Source: Streptomyces triculaminicus
GTDB lineage: Bacteria; Actinomycetota; Actinomycetes; Streptomycetales; Streptomycetaceae
Length of the DNA: 64,000 bases
Direction of reading: 5' to 3'
Assembly (NCBI RefSeq): GCF_017349075.1
Contig: NZ_JAFMOF010000002.1
Coordinates: forward strand, 930,001-994,000
Shown here: piece by piece, positions 54,200 to 62,564 of the stretch
Position numbering within the stretch: the stretch's first letter is position 1
Layout: every line of letters starts with the position of its first letter
Program-made: the position numbers and the translations under genes
Notes under the pieces: generated by a model
Databases searched by the model: none
What the model saw: only the letters and a program-made list of their open reading frames with translations
Told to the model about the DNA's origin: nothing

Positions 54200-54219
54200 G
54201 GCATAAGTGGTCGTATGCC
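54200..54219. promoter_or_regulatory. Palindrome upstream of the GlxA-type regulator
   Basis: GGCATA and TATGCC flank an 8-base spacer, in a stretch that is AT-rich for this genome (also AGAAAAAAGG). It lies 71 bases before the GlxA-type regulator gene and may be its operator. The match is by symmetry alone. Confidence 0.4.
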
Positions 54220-54290
54220 CAGAAAAAAGGACATTACTCCATAAAGGTGATCGCTGCCTCGTTGGGGTGTGCCGCCGGTACCGGTCGCCG

Positions 54291-55271
54291 ATGATGGCCA
54301 CTGTGAACGGCAAGGTGGTGACGCACGACGTGGTGATCGTCGTGTACGACGGAGTGCAACTGCTGGACGTCGCGGGGCCCTTGGACGTTTTCGACCGGGC
54401 CGCGGCCGAGGGAGGGGCCGGGTACCGGGTGCGGCTGGCCTCCCTGGGCGGCCGGCCCGTAGTCACCTCAGCGGAGGCGCAGTTGGGGGTGTCGGCGGAT
54501 CTCGCGAGGATCCGCAAGCCGCCGGACACCCTGATGGTGGCGGGCGGCCGGGGGTACGCGGCCGCCGCTGCGGACCGCGAGCTCGTCCGGCATGTACGGC
54601 GGCTGGCGGGCGGCTCCCGGCGTACGGGATCGGTGTGCACGGGGGCGTTCGTGCTGGCCGCGGCCGGGCTGCTGGACGGGCGGCGGGCCACGACGCACTG
54701 GGCGTTCTGCTCCGAACTGGCCGTCTGCCACCCCGCCGTGTCGGTCGAGCCCGACGCCTTCTTCGTCCGCGACGGCACGGTCGTGACCTCGGCCGGGGTG
54801 ACCGCCGGCATCGACCTCAGTCTCGCCCTGTTGGAGGACGACTTCGGGCCGGAACTGGCCCGTGCGGTGGCGAAGTTCCTGGTCGTCTTCATGCAGCGGC
54901 CCGGCGGCCAGTCCCAGTTCAGCACGTGGATGCGGCGCGAGCCGCTGCGCGGCGCCCTGAGCGAGCTCGTCGACAACATCGACTCCGATCCCTCCGGCGA
55001 CCGTTCGGTGCCGGCGCTGGCCGCGCTGATGGGGATGAGCCGGCGGCACTTCAGCCGGCTGTTCACCCAGCAGGTGGGCACGAGCCCCGGCGCGTACGTC
55101 GAACGGGCCCGGGTCGCCGCGGCGCGGGCCCTGCTGGAGAGCTCCGCCGACGGCGTCGACGCGATCGCGGGCCGGTGCGGCTTCGGCACGGTCGAGACCA
55201 TGCGGCGGGCGTTCGTCCGCGAGACGGGCGTCTCGCCGGCCGCCTACCGCGACCGGTTCCGCCGGGGCTGA
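54291..55271 (+). CDS. GlxA-family transcriptional regulator (DJ-1/PfpI plus AraC)
   Basis: A 326-residue two-domain regulator. Residues 1-190 are a DJ-1/PfpI-like domain (VVIVVYDGVQLLDVAGPLDVF, and the nucleophile-elbow region GSVCTGAFVLAAAGLL). Residues 215-326 are the AraC-type HTH (MGMSRRHFSRLFTQQVGTSP, CGFGTVETMRRAFVRETGVSP). The family controls nearby catabolic or stress genes, but no obvious target is next to it. There are two ATGs in tandem at 54291 and 54294, with a poor ribosome-binding site. Confidence 0.92.
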   Translation: MMATVNGKVVTHDVVIVVYDGVQLLDVAGPLDVFDRAAAEGGAGYRVRLASLGGRPVVTSAEAQLGVSADLARIRKPPDTLMVAGGRGYAAAAADRELVRHVRRLAGGSRRTGSVCTGAFVLAAAGLLDGRRATTHWAFCSELAVCHPAVSVEPDAFFVRDGTVVTSAGVTAGIDLSLALLEDDFGPELARAVAKFLVVFMQRPGGQSQFSTWMRREPLRGALSELVDNIDSDPSGDRSVPALAALMGMSRRHFSRLFTQQVGTSPGAYVERARVAAARALLESSADGVDAIAGRCGFGTVETMRRAFVRETGVSPAAYRDRFRRG

Positions 55272-55336
55272 TGTCGCGCCTTCACCGGCTCCACGGCCGG
55301 GAGTGCGGGTGGCCGCCCCTGTGATGCAATTCCCGG

Positions 55337-56770
55337 ATGACATCAGTGGTCAATCCGGCGGAAGACCCGCGTGACACCGGCCCCGGCAGCGATCTGCACC
55401 TGGAGCTGTCCGACGGCCCTGGCGGGCGGCGCGGCGCCCTGACCCGCGCCCTGCGCGACGCGGTGCGGACGGGCCGTCTCACCCCCGGCACCCGTCTGCC
55501 GCCCTACCGTTCGCTCGCCGCCGACCTGGGGCTGGCCCGCAACACCGTCGCCGAGGCCTACGCCGAACTGGTCGCCGAGGGCTGGCTGACCGCCCGCCAG
55601 GGCTCCGGCACCCGGGTCGCCCACCGCGCGGAGCCCCCGGAGGGTCGCCGCCGCGGCCCGGCCCCGGCGCCCCGGCCGGGGCGCCCGGCGTACGACCTCG
55701 TGCAGGGCACCCCGGACGCCGCCGCCTTCCCGCGCACCGCCTGGCTCGCCTCCGCCCGCCGCGCGCTGACCGCCGCGCCCAACGAGGCCTTCGGCCCCGG
55801 CGATCCGCGCGGCCGCGTCGAACTGCGCCGGGCCCTGTGCGACTACCTCGCACGGGCCCGCGGCGTGCGGGCCGACCCCGGCCGCGTCGTGATCTGCCCG
55901 GGCTTCGCGGGCGCGCTGCGCCTGCTGGGGCGGGTGCTGGACGGCACGATCGCCGTGGAGTCGTACGGGCTGGGCTTCCACCGCTCGCTGCTGACCGGCG
56001 CCGGCCTGGCCACCGTCGCCCTGACCGTCGACGAACACGGCGCACGCGTCGAGGAGTTGGCGGCGAGCGACGCGTCGGCGGTGCTGCTCACCGCCGCCCA
56101 CCAGTTCCCCACGGGCGGCCCCCTGCACCCCGAGCGGCGGGCCGCGGTCGTCGACTGGGCGCGGGCGACGGGCGGGGTCGTCCTCGAGGACGACTACGAC
56201 GGCGAGTTCCGCTACGACCGCAAGCCCGTCGGCGCCCTGCAGGGCCTCGACCCGGAGCGGGTGGTCTACATCGGCTCGGTCAGCAAGAGCCTGTCCCCGG
56301 CGCTGCGTCTGGGGTGGATGGTGCTGCCGGGGCACCTGGTGGACGCCGTGCTCGAGGCGAAGGGCGAACGGGAGTCGTGGTCCAGCACCCTGGACCAACT
56401 GACGCTCGCGGACTTCATCGCCTCCGGCTCGTACGACCGCCATGTGCGCCGCATGCGGCGCCACTACCGGCGCCGGCGCGACGCGCTCGTCGAGGCCCTG
56501 GCCCTGCGCGCCCCGCACATACGGGTCACCGGCGTCGCCGCCGGACTGCACGCGGTCCTGGAACTGCCGCCCGGCACCGAGCGGACCGTCGTCCGGGCCG
56601 CGGCCTGGCAGGGGGTCGCCGTCGAGGGGCTGTCCCTCTACCGGCACGGCGGGGCGGCCGGGGTGCCGGGCGACGGCCTGGTCGTGGGCTACGGCACCCC
56701 GCCCGAGCACGCCTTCGCCGGCGCGCTCGAGGCGCTGTGCGAGGCCCTGCCGCCGGCGCCCGGGGAGTGA
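55337..56770 (+). CDS. MocR/PdxR-type GntR regulator with aminotransferase domain
   Basis: A 477-residue MocR-family protein. The N-terminal GntR winged helix (LTRALRDAVRTGRLTPGTRL, LGLARNTVAEAYAELVAEGWL) is fused to a fold-type I aminotransferase-like domain. That domain keeps DDYDGEFRYDRKPVG and the PLP lysine in IGSVSKSLSPALRLGWMV. Members such as PdxR sense PLP and control vitamin B6 genes. No pdxST is adjacent; the next gene encodes a B3/B4-domain protein that may be its target. It begins 66 bases after the GlxA-type regulator. Confidence 0.93.
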   Translation: MTSVVNPAEDPRDTGPGSDLHLELSDGPGGRRGALTRALRDAVRTGRLTPGTRLPPYRSLAADLGLARNTVAEAYAELVAEGWLTARQGSGTRVAHRAEPPEGRRRGPAPAPRPGRPAYDLVQGTPDAAAFPRTAWLASARRALTAAPNEAFGPGDPRGRVELRRALCDYLARARGVRADPGRVVICPGFAGALRLLGRVLDGTIAVESYGLGFHRSLLTGAGLATVALTVDEHGARVEELAASDASAVLLTAAHQFPTGGPLHPERRAAVVDWARATGGVVLEDDYDGEFRYDRKPVGALQGLDPERVVYIGSVSKSLSPALRLGWMVLPGHLVDAVLEAKGERESWSSTLDQLTLADFIASGSYDRHVRRMRRHYRRRRDALVEALALRAPHIRVTGVAAGLHAVLELPPGTERTVVRAAAWQGVAVEGLSLYRHGGAAGVPGDGLVVGYGTPPEHAFAGALEALCEALPPAPGE

Positions 56771-56787
56771 CCCGGCGCGCTTGGTAC

Positions 56788-56817
56788 AGTCTGAATGACT
56801 TCCCAGTTCATTGGACT
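56788..56817 (+). promoter_or_regulatory. Imperfect inverted repeat before the B3/B4 gene
   Basis: AGTCTGAATGACT (56788-56800) and AGTTCATTGGACT (56805-56817) form an imperfect inverted repeat in the 63-base gap after the MocR gene. It could be the MocR operator. Confidence is low because only one copy exists here. Confidence 0.3.
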
Positions 56818-56833
56818 GATCCAAGGAGAGGGT

Positions 56834-57550
56834 ATGGCAGCCGACACCGCCGACATCAAGGCCTGGCTCGACACCGTGGCCATCGGCCCCGCCGTGCGCA
56901 CCCTGCGGCCCGACTACCGCGCCCTGGTCGTCGTGGCCGAAGGGCTGCTTCCCGGCCCGAGCGACGAGGCGAGCGAGAAGCTGCTCGCCTCGGCCGAGGA
57001 GACCGCCCGCGCCCGGCTCGCCGGCGCCGCCCCCGAGGACCACCCGCACCTGGCCGCCTGGCGCGAGGCGTTCCGCGCCTTCGGCGCCAAGCCGCAGCGC
57101 ACCCGCCCCAGCGCGGAGGCGCTGCTGCGCCGCGTCCCCGCCGGGCTGCCGCGCGTGGACCGCCTCACCGACATCTACAACGCGATCTCCGTCGCCCACG
57201 TCCTGCCGCTCGGCGGCGAGGATCTCGACCACTACGCCGGCCCCGCACGGCTGATCCGGGCCACGGGCGAGGAGCCCTTCGCGACCACGGCCGGCGGCGA
57301 GACGGTGGTCGAGCACTGCCCGCCCGGCGAGGTCGTCTGGAGCGACGACGCCGGCGTGACCTGCCGCCGCTGGAACTGGCGCCAGTGCGCCCGTACCCGC
57401 CTGACGCTCACCACCACCCGCGCCGTCTTCATCCTCGACGCGCTCGGCCCGATGGACGACGACGCGCTCGACGCCGCCGGTCAGGCCCTGGTGGACGCGC
57501 TCATCGCGAGCAGCCCGGGCGCGACCGTGGCTTCACGCCTGGTGCGCTGA
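56834..57550 (+). CDS. B3/B4 tRNA-binding-domain protein
   Basis: A 238-residue stand-alone B3/B4-like protein (the phenylalanyl-tRNA synthetase beta editing-type domain). Visible blocks are LVVVAEGLLPGPSDE, LPRVDRLTDIYNAISVAHVLPLGGEDL, EVVWSDDAGVTCRRWNWRQC and a terminal ALGPMDDDALDAAGQALV. Such free-standing proteins are thought to edit mischarged tRNAs or bind amino-acid-like ligands. The start at ATG 56834 follows AAGGAGAGGG; the longer frame from 56795 would overlap the presumed operator. Confidence 0.85.
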   Translation: MAADTADIKAWLDTVAIGPAVRTLRPDYRALVVVAEGLLPGPSDEASEKLLASAEETARARLAGAAPEDHPHLAAWREAFRAFGAKPQRTRPSAEALLRRVPAGLPRVDRLTDIYNAISVAHVLPLGGEDLDHYAGPARLIRATGEEPFATTAGGETVVEHCPPGEVVWSDDAGVTCRRWNWRQCARTRLTLTTTRAVFILDALGPMDDDALDAAGQALVDALIASSPGATVASRLVR

Positions 57551-57577
57551 CAGGCGGGGGAGTCCTCCGCCCGCCGG

Positions 57578-57859
57578 CTACGCCGACAGCGGGATCTCCG
57601 CCTCCGGATCGCCGAGGCCCTCCACGCAGGCCTCGGCCAGGACGTCCATGGACAGTCCGAGGGTGTTCGCGAGCGCCGAGATCGTGAAGAAGGCGGGGGT
57701 CGGCGCCCGGCCCGTCTCGATCTTGCGCAGCGTCTCGGCCGACAGCCCGGCCCGCGCGGCCACGTCCACCATGCTGCGCTCCCCGCGTGCCGTGCGCAGC
57801 AGCTCGCCGAGCCGCTCGCCGCGGTGCCGTTCCCAGGGGGTCAGAGGAGTTCTCACCAT
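57578..57859 (-). CDS. Small XRE-family HTH regulator
   Basis: A 93-residue protein that is almost only a helix-turn-helix: GELLRTARGERSMVDVAARAGLSAETLRKIETGRAPTPAF spans residues 18-57. It is divergent from map with 83 bases between them, and the gap has a perfect palindrome, so it probably regulates map and itself. There is no ligand-binding domain. Confidence 0.88.
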   Translation of the reverse strand: MVRTPLTPWERHRGERLGELLRTARGERSMVDVAARAGLSAETLRKIETGRAPTPAFFTISALANTLGLSMDVLAEACVEGLGDPEAEIPLSA

Positions 57860-57872
57860 GACCGTGATACTA

Positions 57873-57882
57873 ATACCGGTAT
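57873..57882. promoter_or_regulatory. Palindromic operator between XRE gene and map
   Basis: The perfect palindrome ATACCGGTAT is flanked by AT-rich arms (TGATACTA and AAGAATTG) in the divergent gap between the XRE gene and map. It overlaps where both -10 elements should be. Confidence 0.5.
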
Positions 57883-57942
57883 AAGAATTGGTCGCCGTCG
57901 GCCCGCATACCGGCCGGCGGCAAGGGGTGGGGAGTCGTCGGC

Positions 57943-58710
57943 ATGGTGGAGATCAAGACGGACGCGGCGCTGGAGGCCATGCGGGAGGCGGGCCGCGTCG
58001 TGGCGCACGCGCTGGCCGCCGTGCGGGAGGCGGCGGACGTCGGCGTCGGCCTGAAGGAACTGGACGGCGTGGCCCGTGACGTCCTGGAGAAGGCCGGTGC
58101 CCGCTCTCCCTTCCTCGGCTACCAGCCCTCCTTCGCGCCCGTCCCCTTCCCCGCGGTGATCTGCGCCTCCGTCAACGACGCCGTCGTGCACGGCATCCCC
58201 GGCGACTACCGGCTGCGCGACGGCGACCTGCTCAGCGTCGACTGCGGCGCCATGCTCGACGGCTGGGCCGGCGACGCCGCCATCAGCTTCACCGTCGGCA
58301 CCGCGCGCCCCGCCGACGTCGCCCTCATCGAGGCCACCGGGCGCGCCCTGGAGGCGGGCATAGCCGCGGCGGTGACCGGCAACCGCATCGGCGACATCTC
58401 CCACGCCATTGGCGCGGTCGCCCGCGCGGGCCGCTACGGCATGCCGGCCGACTTCGGCGGTCACGGCATCGGGCGGCGGATGCACGAGGAGCCGGACGTC
58501 CCCAACCGCGGCCGGCCCCGGCGCGGTCTCCCCCTGCGCCACGGCCTGGTCCTGGCCATCGAGCCCATGCTGATGGCGGGCGGGCGCGACGGCTACCGCA
58601 CGGACAGCGACGGCTGGACCCTGCGCACGGCCGACGGCAGCCGGGCCGCGCACATCGAGCACACCGTCGCCGTCACCGAGGACGGGCCGCGCATCCTCAC
58701 CCTCCCCTGA
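57943..58710 (+). CDS. map: Methionine aminopeptidase, type I
   Basis: A 255-residue metallopeptidase that removes N-terminal Met. Metal-binding residues are seen in LLSVDCGAMLDGWAGDAAISF (two Asp), FGGHGIGRRMHEEPDVPNRG (His), GLVLAIEPML (Glu), and IEHTVAVTE (Glu). It is shorter than N-terminally extended forms and lacks an N-terminal zinc finger. The genome almost certainly has another map in the ribosomal region, so this is a paralog. An XRE-type repressor gene is divergent. Confidence 0.95.
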   Translation: MVEIKTDAALEAMREAGRVVAHALAAVREAADVGVGLKELDGVARDVLEKAGARSPFLGYQPSFAPVPFPAVICASVNDAVVHGIPGDYRLRDGDLLSVDCGAMLDGWAGDAAISFTVGTARPADVALIEATGRALEAGIAAAVTGNRIGDISHAIGAVARAGRYGMPADFGGHGIGRRMHEEPDVPNRGRPRRGLPLRHGLVLAIEPMLMAGGRDGYRTDSDGWTLRTADGSRAAHIEHTVAVTEDGPRILTLP

Positions 58711-58825
58711 GGCGAGGGTTCCCCTGAGGCGAGGCCCCCGCCCGAAGTGGGCCCCGCCCATGGATCTTTTTCCGCCGTATCGACGTTCGTACCGGATGAG
58801 AGCGCGAAGGCTTAGGGAGACGGAC

Positions 58826-59350
58826 ATGGGGCGCGTACGACGGCTGCTGACCAGGCCCATCGTCATGGGGATCGTGGGTGTCCTCGTGGTGGCGGTGGGG
58901 CTTGGCATCTATTGGTTCCAGCCATGGAAGCTGTGGGTGGACGAGACGGTGAAGGAATCGGTGCCCGTGGCGCCCGGAGCGCCGGGCGACGGGGCCGCCC
59001 GGACGCTGGCGAGCGGTGAGCTGATCAGTCACGAGCACACCACCCACGGCACGGTGCGCGTGCTGCAGCTGCCGGACGGCACCCGCACCGTGCGTCTGGA
59101 GAACCTCGACACCAGCAACGGCCCGGAGCTGAAGGTCCTGCTGTCCGACGCGCCGGTCAAGGAGGGCCGGGCCGGCTGGTACGTCTTCGACGACGGCGCC
59201 CACGTCAGCCTCGGCGCGCTCAAGGGCAACAAGGGTGATCAGAACTACGCCGTGCCCGCCGACGTCGACCTCGGTCGCTACCGGAGCGTGAGCATCTGGT
59301 GCGACCGCTTCGACGTCTCCTTCGGGGCGGCGGCCCTGAGCCGTCCGTGA
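58826..59350 (+). CDS. DM13-domain membrane-anchored protein
   Basis: A 174-residue protein. An N-terminal anchor helix (IVMGIVGVLVVAVGLGIYWF) is followed by an extracytoplasmic DM13-type domain of about 110 residues: GTVRVLQLPDGTRTVRLENL, NGPELKVLLSD, LGALKGNKGDQNYAVP and SVSIWCDRFDVSFGAA. DM13 domains are thought to bind cofactors or act in electron transfer. AGGGAGAC precedes the ATG at 58826, which is preferred over the upstream ATG at 58760. Confidence 0.85.
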   Translation: MGRVRRLLTRPIVMGIVGVLVVAVGLGIYWFQPWKLWVDETVKESVPVAPGAPGDGAARTLASGELISHEHTTHGTVRVLQLPDGTRTVRLENLDTSNGPELKVLLSDAPVKEGRAGWYVFDDGAHVSLGALKGNKGDQNYAVPADVDLGRYRSVSIWCDRFDVSFGAAALSRP

Positions 59351-59362
59351 GGCTTGGGCGCC

Positions 59363-59917
59363 CTACGCGCCGGTGACCTCGGTCGTCGCGGCGACGGGGG
59401 CGGTGCCGGAGACCGTGCAGGCGACGGTCACGCCGAAGACGTGGACGGCGGCCTCGCCGGGGGTGAAGGTCGCCGTGCCCGCGGTGTCGAGCTGGGCGGA
59501 GGCCGTGCCGCCGGTGAGCGTCACCGTGGAACCGCTGGGTATGGAGGCGGGGTTGGTGAAGCCGGTGGCCGTCACGCTGCCGGACGCCGCGCCGCCGAGC
59601 TCGAGGGTCATGTCTCCCGTGACGCTGTGCGCGGGCACGTTCAGCGGCACTCGCAGCTCCGTGGTGACCTCCAGCGCGAGCTCGGCCGTGCCGCCCTGCG
59701 GCACGCTCGCCGGGGCGGTCACGGTGACCTGCAGGGACTGCACGCCGTCGGGTGCGCCGGGGCCGGTGCAGGTGTAGCCGACGGAGACGGTGCCGGCCGT
59801 GGCGGAGGGTGCGCCGAGGCCGACGCCGGCGGCGGCGAGGGCGGTGACGAAGGCGGCGCTCGCCAGTGTCCGCCTGCGGCGCCGGGGGATCGAGGGGGTG
59901 GAGGGGGTGGTGTTCAT
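59363..59917 (-). CDS. Secreted beta-rich protein of unknown function
   Basis: A 184-residue exported protein. The basic start RRRRRTLASAAFVTALAAAG leads to a signal-peptide end near GAPSATAG (residue 42). The mature part has alternating short beta strands, rich in Thr, Val and Gly (QSLQVTVTAPASVPQGGTAE, VTLTGGTASAQLDTAG), and two cysteines (YTCTGPG and VACTVSG) that could form a disulfide. It looks like a small surface beta-sandwich of a group common in streptomycetes. GGAAGGGAG precedes the start. No function can be assigned. Confidence 0.75.
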   Translation of the reverse strand: MNTTPSTPSIPRRRRRTLASAAFVTALAAAGVGLGAPSATAGTVSVGYTCTGPGAPDGVQSLQVTVTAPASVPQGGTAELALEVTTELRVPLNVPAHSVTGDMTLELGGAASGSVTATGFTNPASIPSGSTVTLTGGTASAQLDTAGTATFTPGEAAVHVFGVTVACTVSGTAPVAATTEVTGA

Positions 59918-60148
59918 CGCCGTGCTCCCTTCCGTCCGGGACCGGGCCCTGTGGGCCGGCCGGCCGGGTGCGAGGAGGTGGGGGTCTGATGTGAACACGA
60001 CATGAGTGGCATGGGGTGCCGAAGAAGTCAACACACGCCCCGGGCACGGCCGTCGGCGCCCGGCGGTAACCGGCCACGGCCGCGGCGGCGGCGAGCGGCC
60101 CGCCGGCGGCCGGGCGGGCCCGCGACCTGCCTGTCGTAGAGTGCGGGC

Positions 60149-60526
60149 ATGGATACCGACGAGGGGACGCCGGTACGGATCGACGCCTGGATCTGGTCCG
60201 TGCGGCTCACCAAGACCCGCTCGCTGGCCGCCGCGGCCTGCAAGGCCGGCCATGTGCGCCTCAACGGCGAGCGGGCCAAGCCCGCCCAGACGGTCAAGCC
60301 GGGGGACGAGGTGCGGCTGCGGTACGAGGGCCGCGAGCGGATCGTGGTCGTCAGGCGGCTCGTCCGCAAGCGGGTCGGACCGCCCGTCGCCGTCGAGTGC
60401 TTCGTCGACAACTCCCCGCCGCCCCCGCCGCGCGAGGCCGTGGCGCCGGCCGGTGTGCGCGACCGCGGCGCCGGGCGGCCGACCAAGCGCGAGCGGCGCG
60501 ATATGGAACAGCTACGCGGCCGCTGA
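60149..60526 (+). CDS. S4-domain RNA-binding protein (Hsp15-like)
   Basis: A 125-residue protein with an S4 domain at the N-terminus (RIDAWIWSVRLTKTRSLAAAACKAGHVRLNGERAK, TVKPGDEVRLRYEGRERIV) and a basic, Pro-rich tail. It resembles heat-shock protein 15, which binds free 50S subunits with nascent chains. The 3' end overlaps the convergent chelatase gene by 15 bases. Confidence 0.92.
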   Translation: MDTDEGTPVRIDAWIWSVRLTKTRSLAAAACKAGHVRLNGERAKPAQTVKPGDEVRLRYEGRERIVVVRRLVRKRVGPPVAVECFVDNSPPPPPREAVAPAGVRDRGAGRPTKRERRDMEQLRGR

Positions 60527-61221
60527 CAGCGGCAGAGCGGCCCGGTCGTAGCGCCGCAGCACCAGTCGCGCCACCGCCTCGTGCGCGCCCAGCGGCTCGG
60601 AGACGACCGAGCCGCCCGCGCGGGCCGCGTGGCGCGCGAAGAAGCCGGGGCCCAGCAGGTAACGGGCCACCGCCACCCGCCGGTGGCCCCCCGCGCGCAG
60701 GGCGGACACCGCCTCGGCGGGCGTGGGCGAGCCGCCGCACAGATAGGCGGCGACCGCCGGGCGCCCCAGCCGGGCGGAGAGCAGGCCGGCCATCGACTCG
60801 GTCGCGGCGTTCGCCGCCGGTTCCGTGGAGCCCGCCGCGGCCAGCACCACGGGCCCGCCGCCCCCGCGCGGCTCCGCCTCGGCCAGCCGCCCCGCCAGCG
60901 CCTCGGCCAGCAGCGGGTCCGGCCCCAGGGCGGGGGCCACCCGGGCGCGCACCCGGGGAGCGGCGGCCAGGGCGCGGGGGATGTCGACCCGTACGTGATA
61001 GCCGTCCCCCAGCAGCAGCGGCACGACGACGACCGTGCCGCTCAGGCCCGCCAGGGCCTCGGTGAGGGAGGGCCGCGCGACGTCCACGCAGCCCAGGCGG
61101 ACCGGCAGCCCCGGCCGCAGCGCCGCCACCCGCCCCAGCAGGGCCCCGATCGCGGCCATGCCCGCCGGGTCGCGGGTGCCGTGCGCCACGGCCAGCAAGG
61201 GCGGGGCCGTGCCCGGGGCGG

Positions 61222-61225
<4 letters not shown>
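60512..61225 (-). CDS. Sirohydrochlorin chelatase-like protein (CbiX)
   Basis: A 237-residue chelatase. The N-terminal copy has LLAVAHGTRDPAGM with the metal-binding His, CVDVARPSLTEAL and VVVPLLLGDGYHVRVDIP. A second, weaker copy follows (VVLAAAGSTEPAANA), as in the long CbiX form. It inserts iron (siroheme) or cobalt. It overlaps the NnaR gene by GTGA and lies next to nitrate reductase, so siroheme supply for nitrite reductase is the likely task. Confidence 0.88.
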
Positions 61226-62373
<1,148 letters not shown>

Positions 62374-62564
62374 GTGCCGAGCGTGGCCGACGGTCGTTAA
62401 GGGGCCGTTGCGCGCGCATGACGGGGACGTTAGTGCGATGCCCGCTTCTCTACGCGCGTGTGTCGTGCCGCGCACATCACCACGTCGGCCGGGTGCGGGG
62501 CATGTGCGCCCACGGCAATACGTCCGTCGCACCGGCGTAACGCGGCAGGACGAGGCTTCGTGAC
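62374..62564. promoter_or_regulatory. Divergent nitrate-assimilation control region
   Basis: The 191-base gap between nnaR and the nitrate reductase gene should hold GlnR/NnaR sites. A GTAAC half-site (62537-62541) followed six bases later by GGACG is a partial GlnR-like box, and GTTAA-N6-GTTGC near 62395 is a weaker one. Neither is a strong match. Confidence 0.4.
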
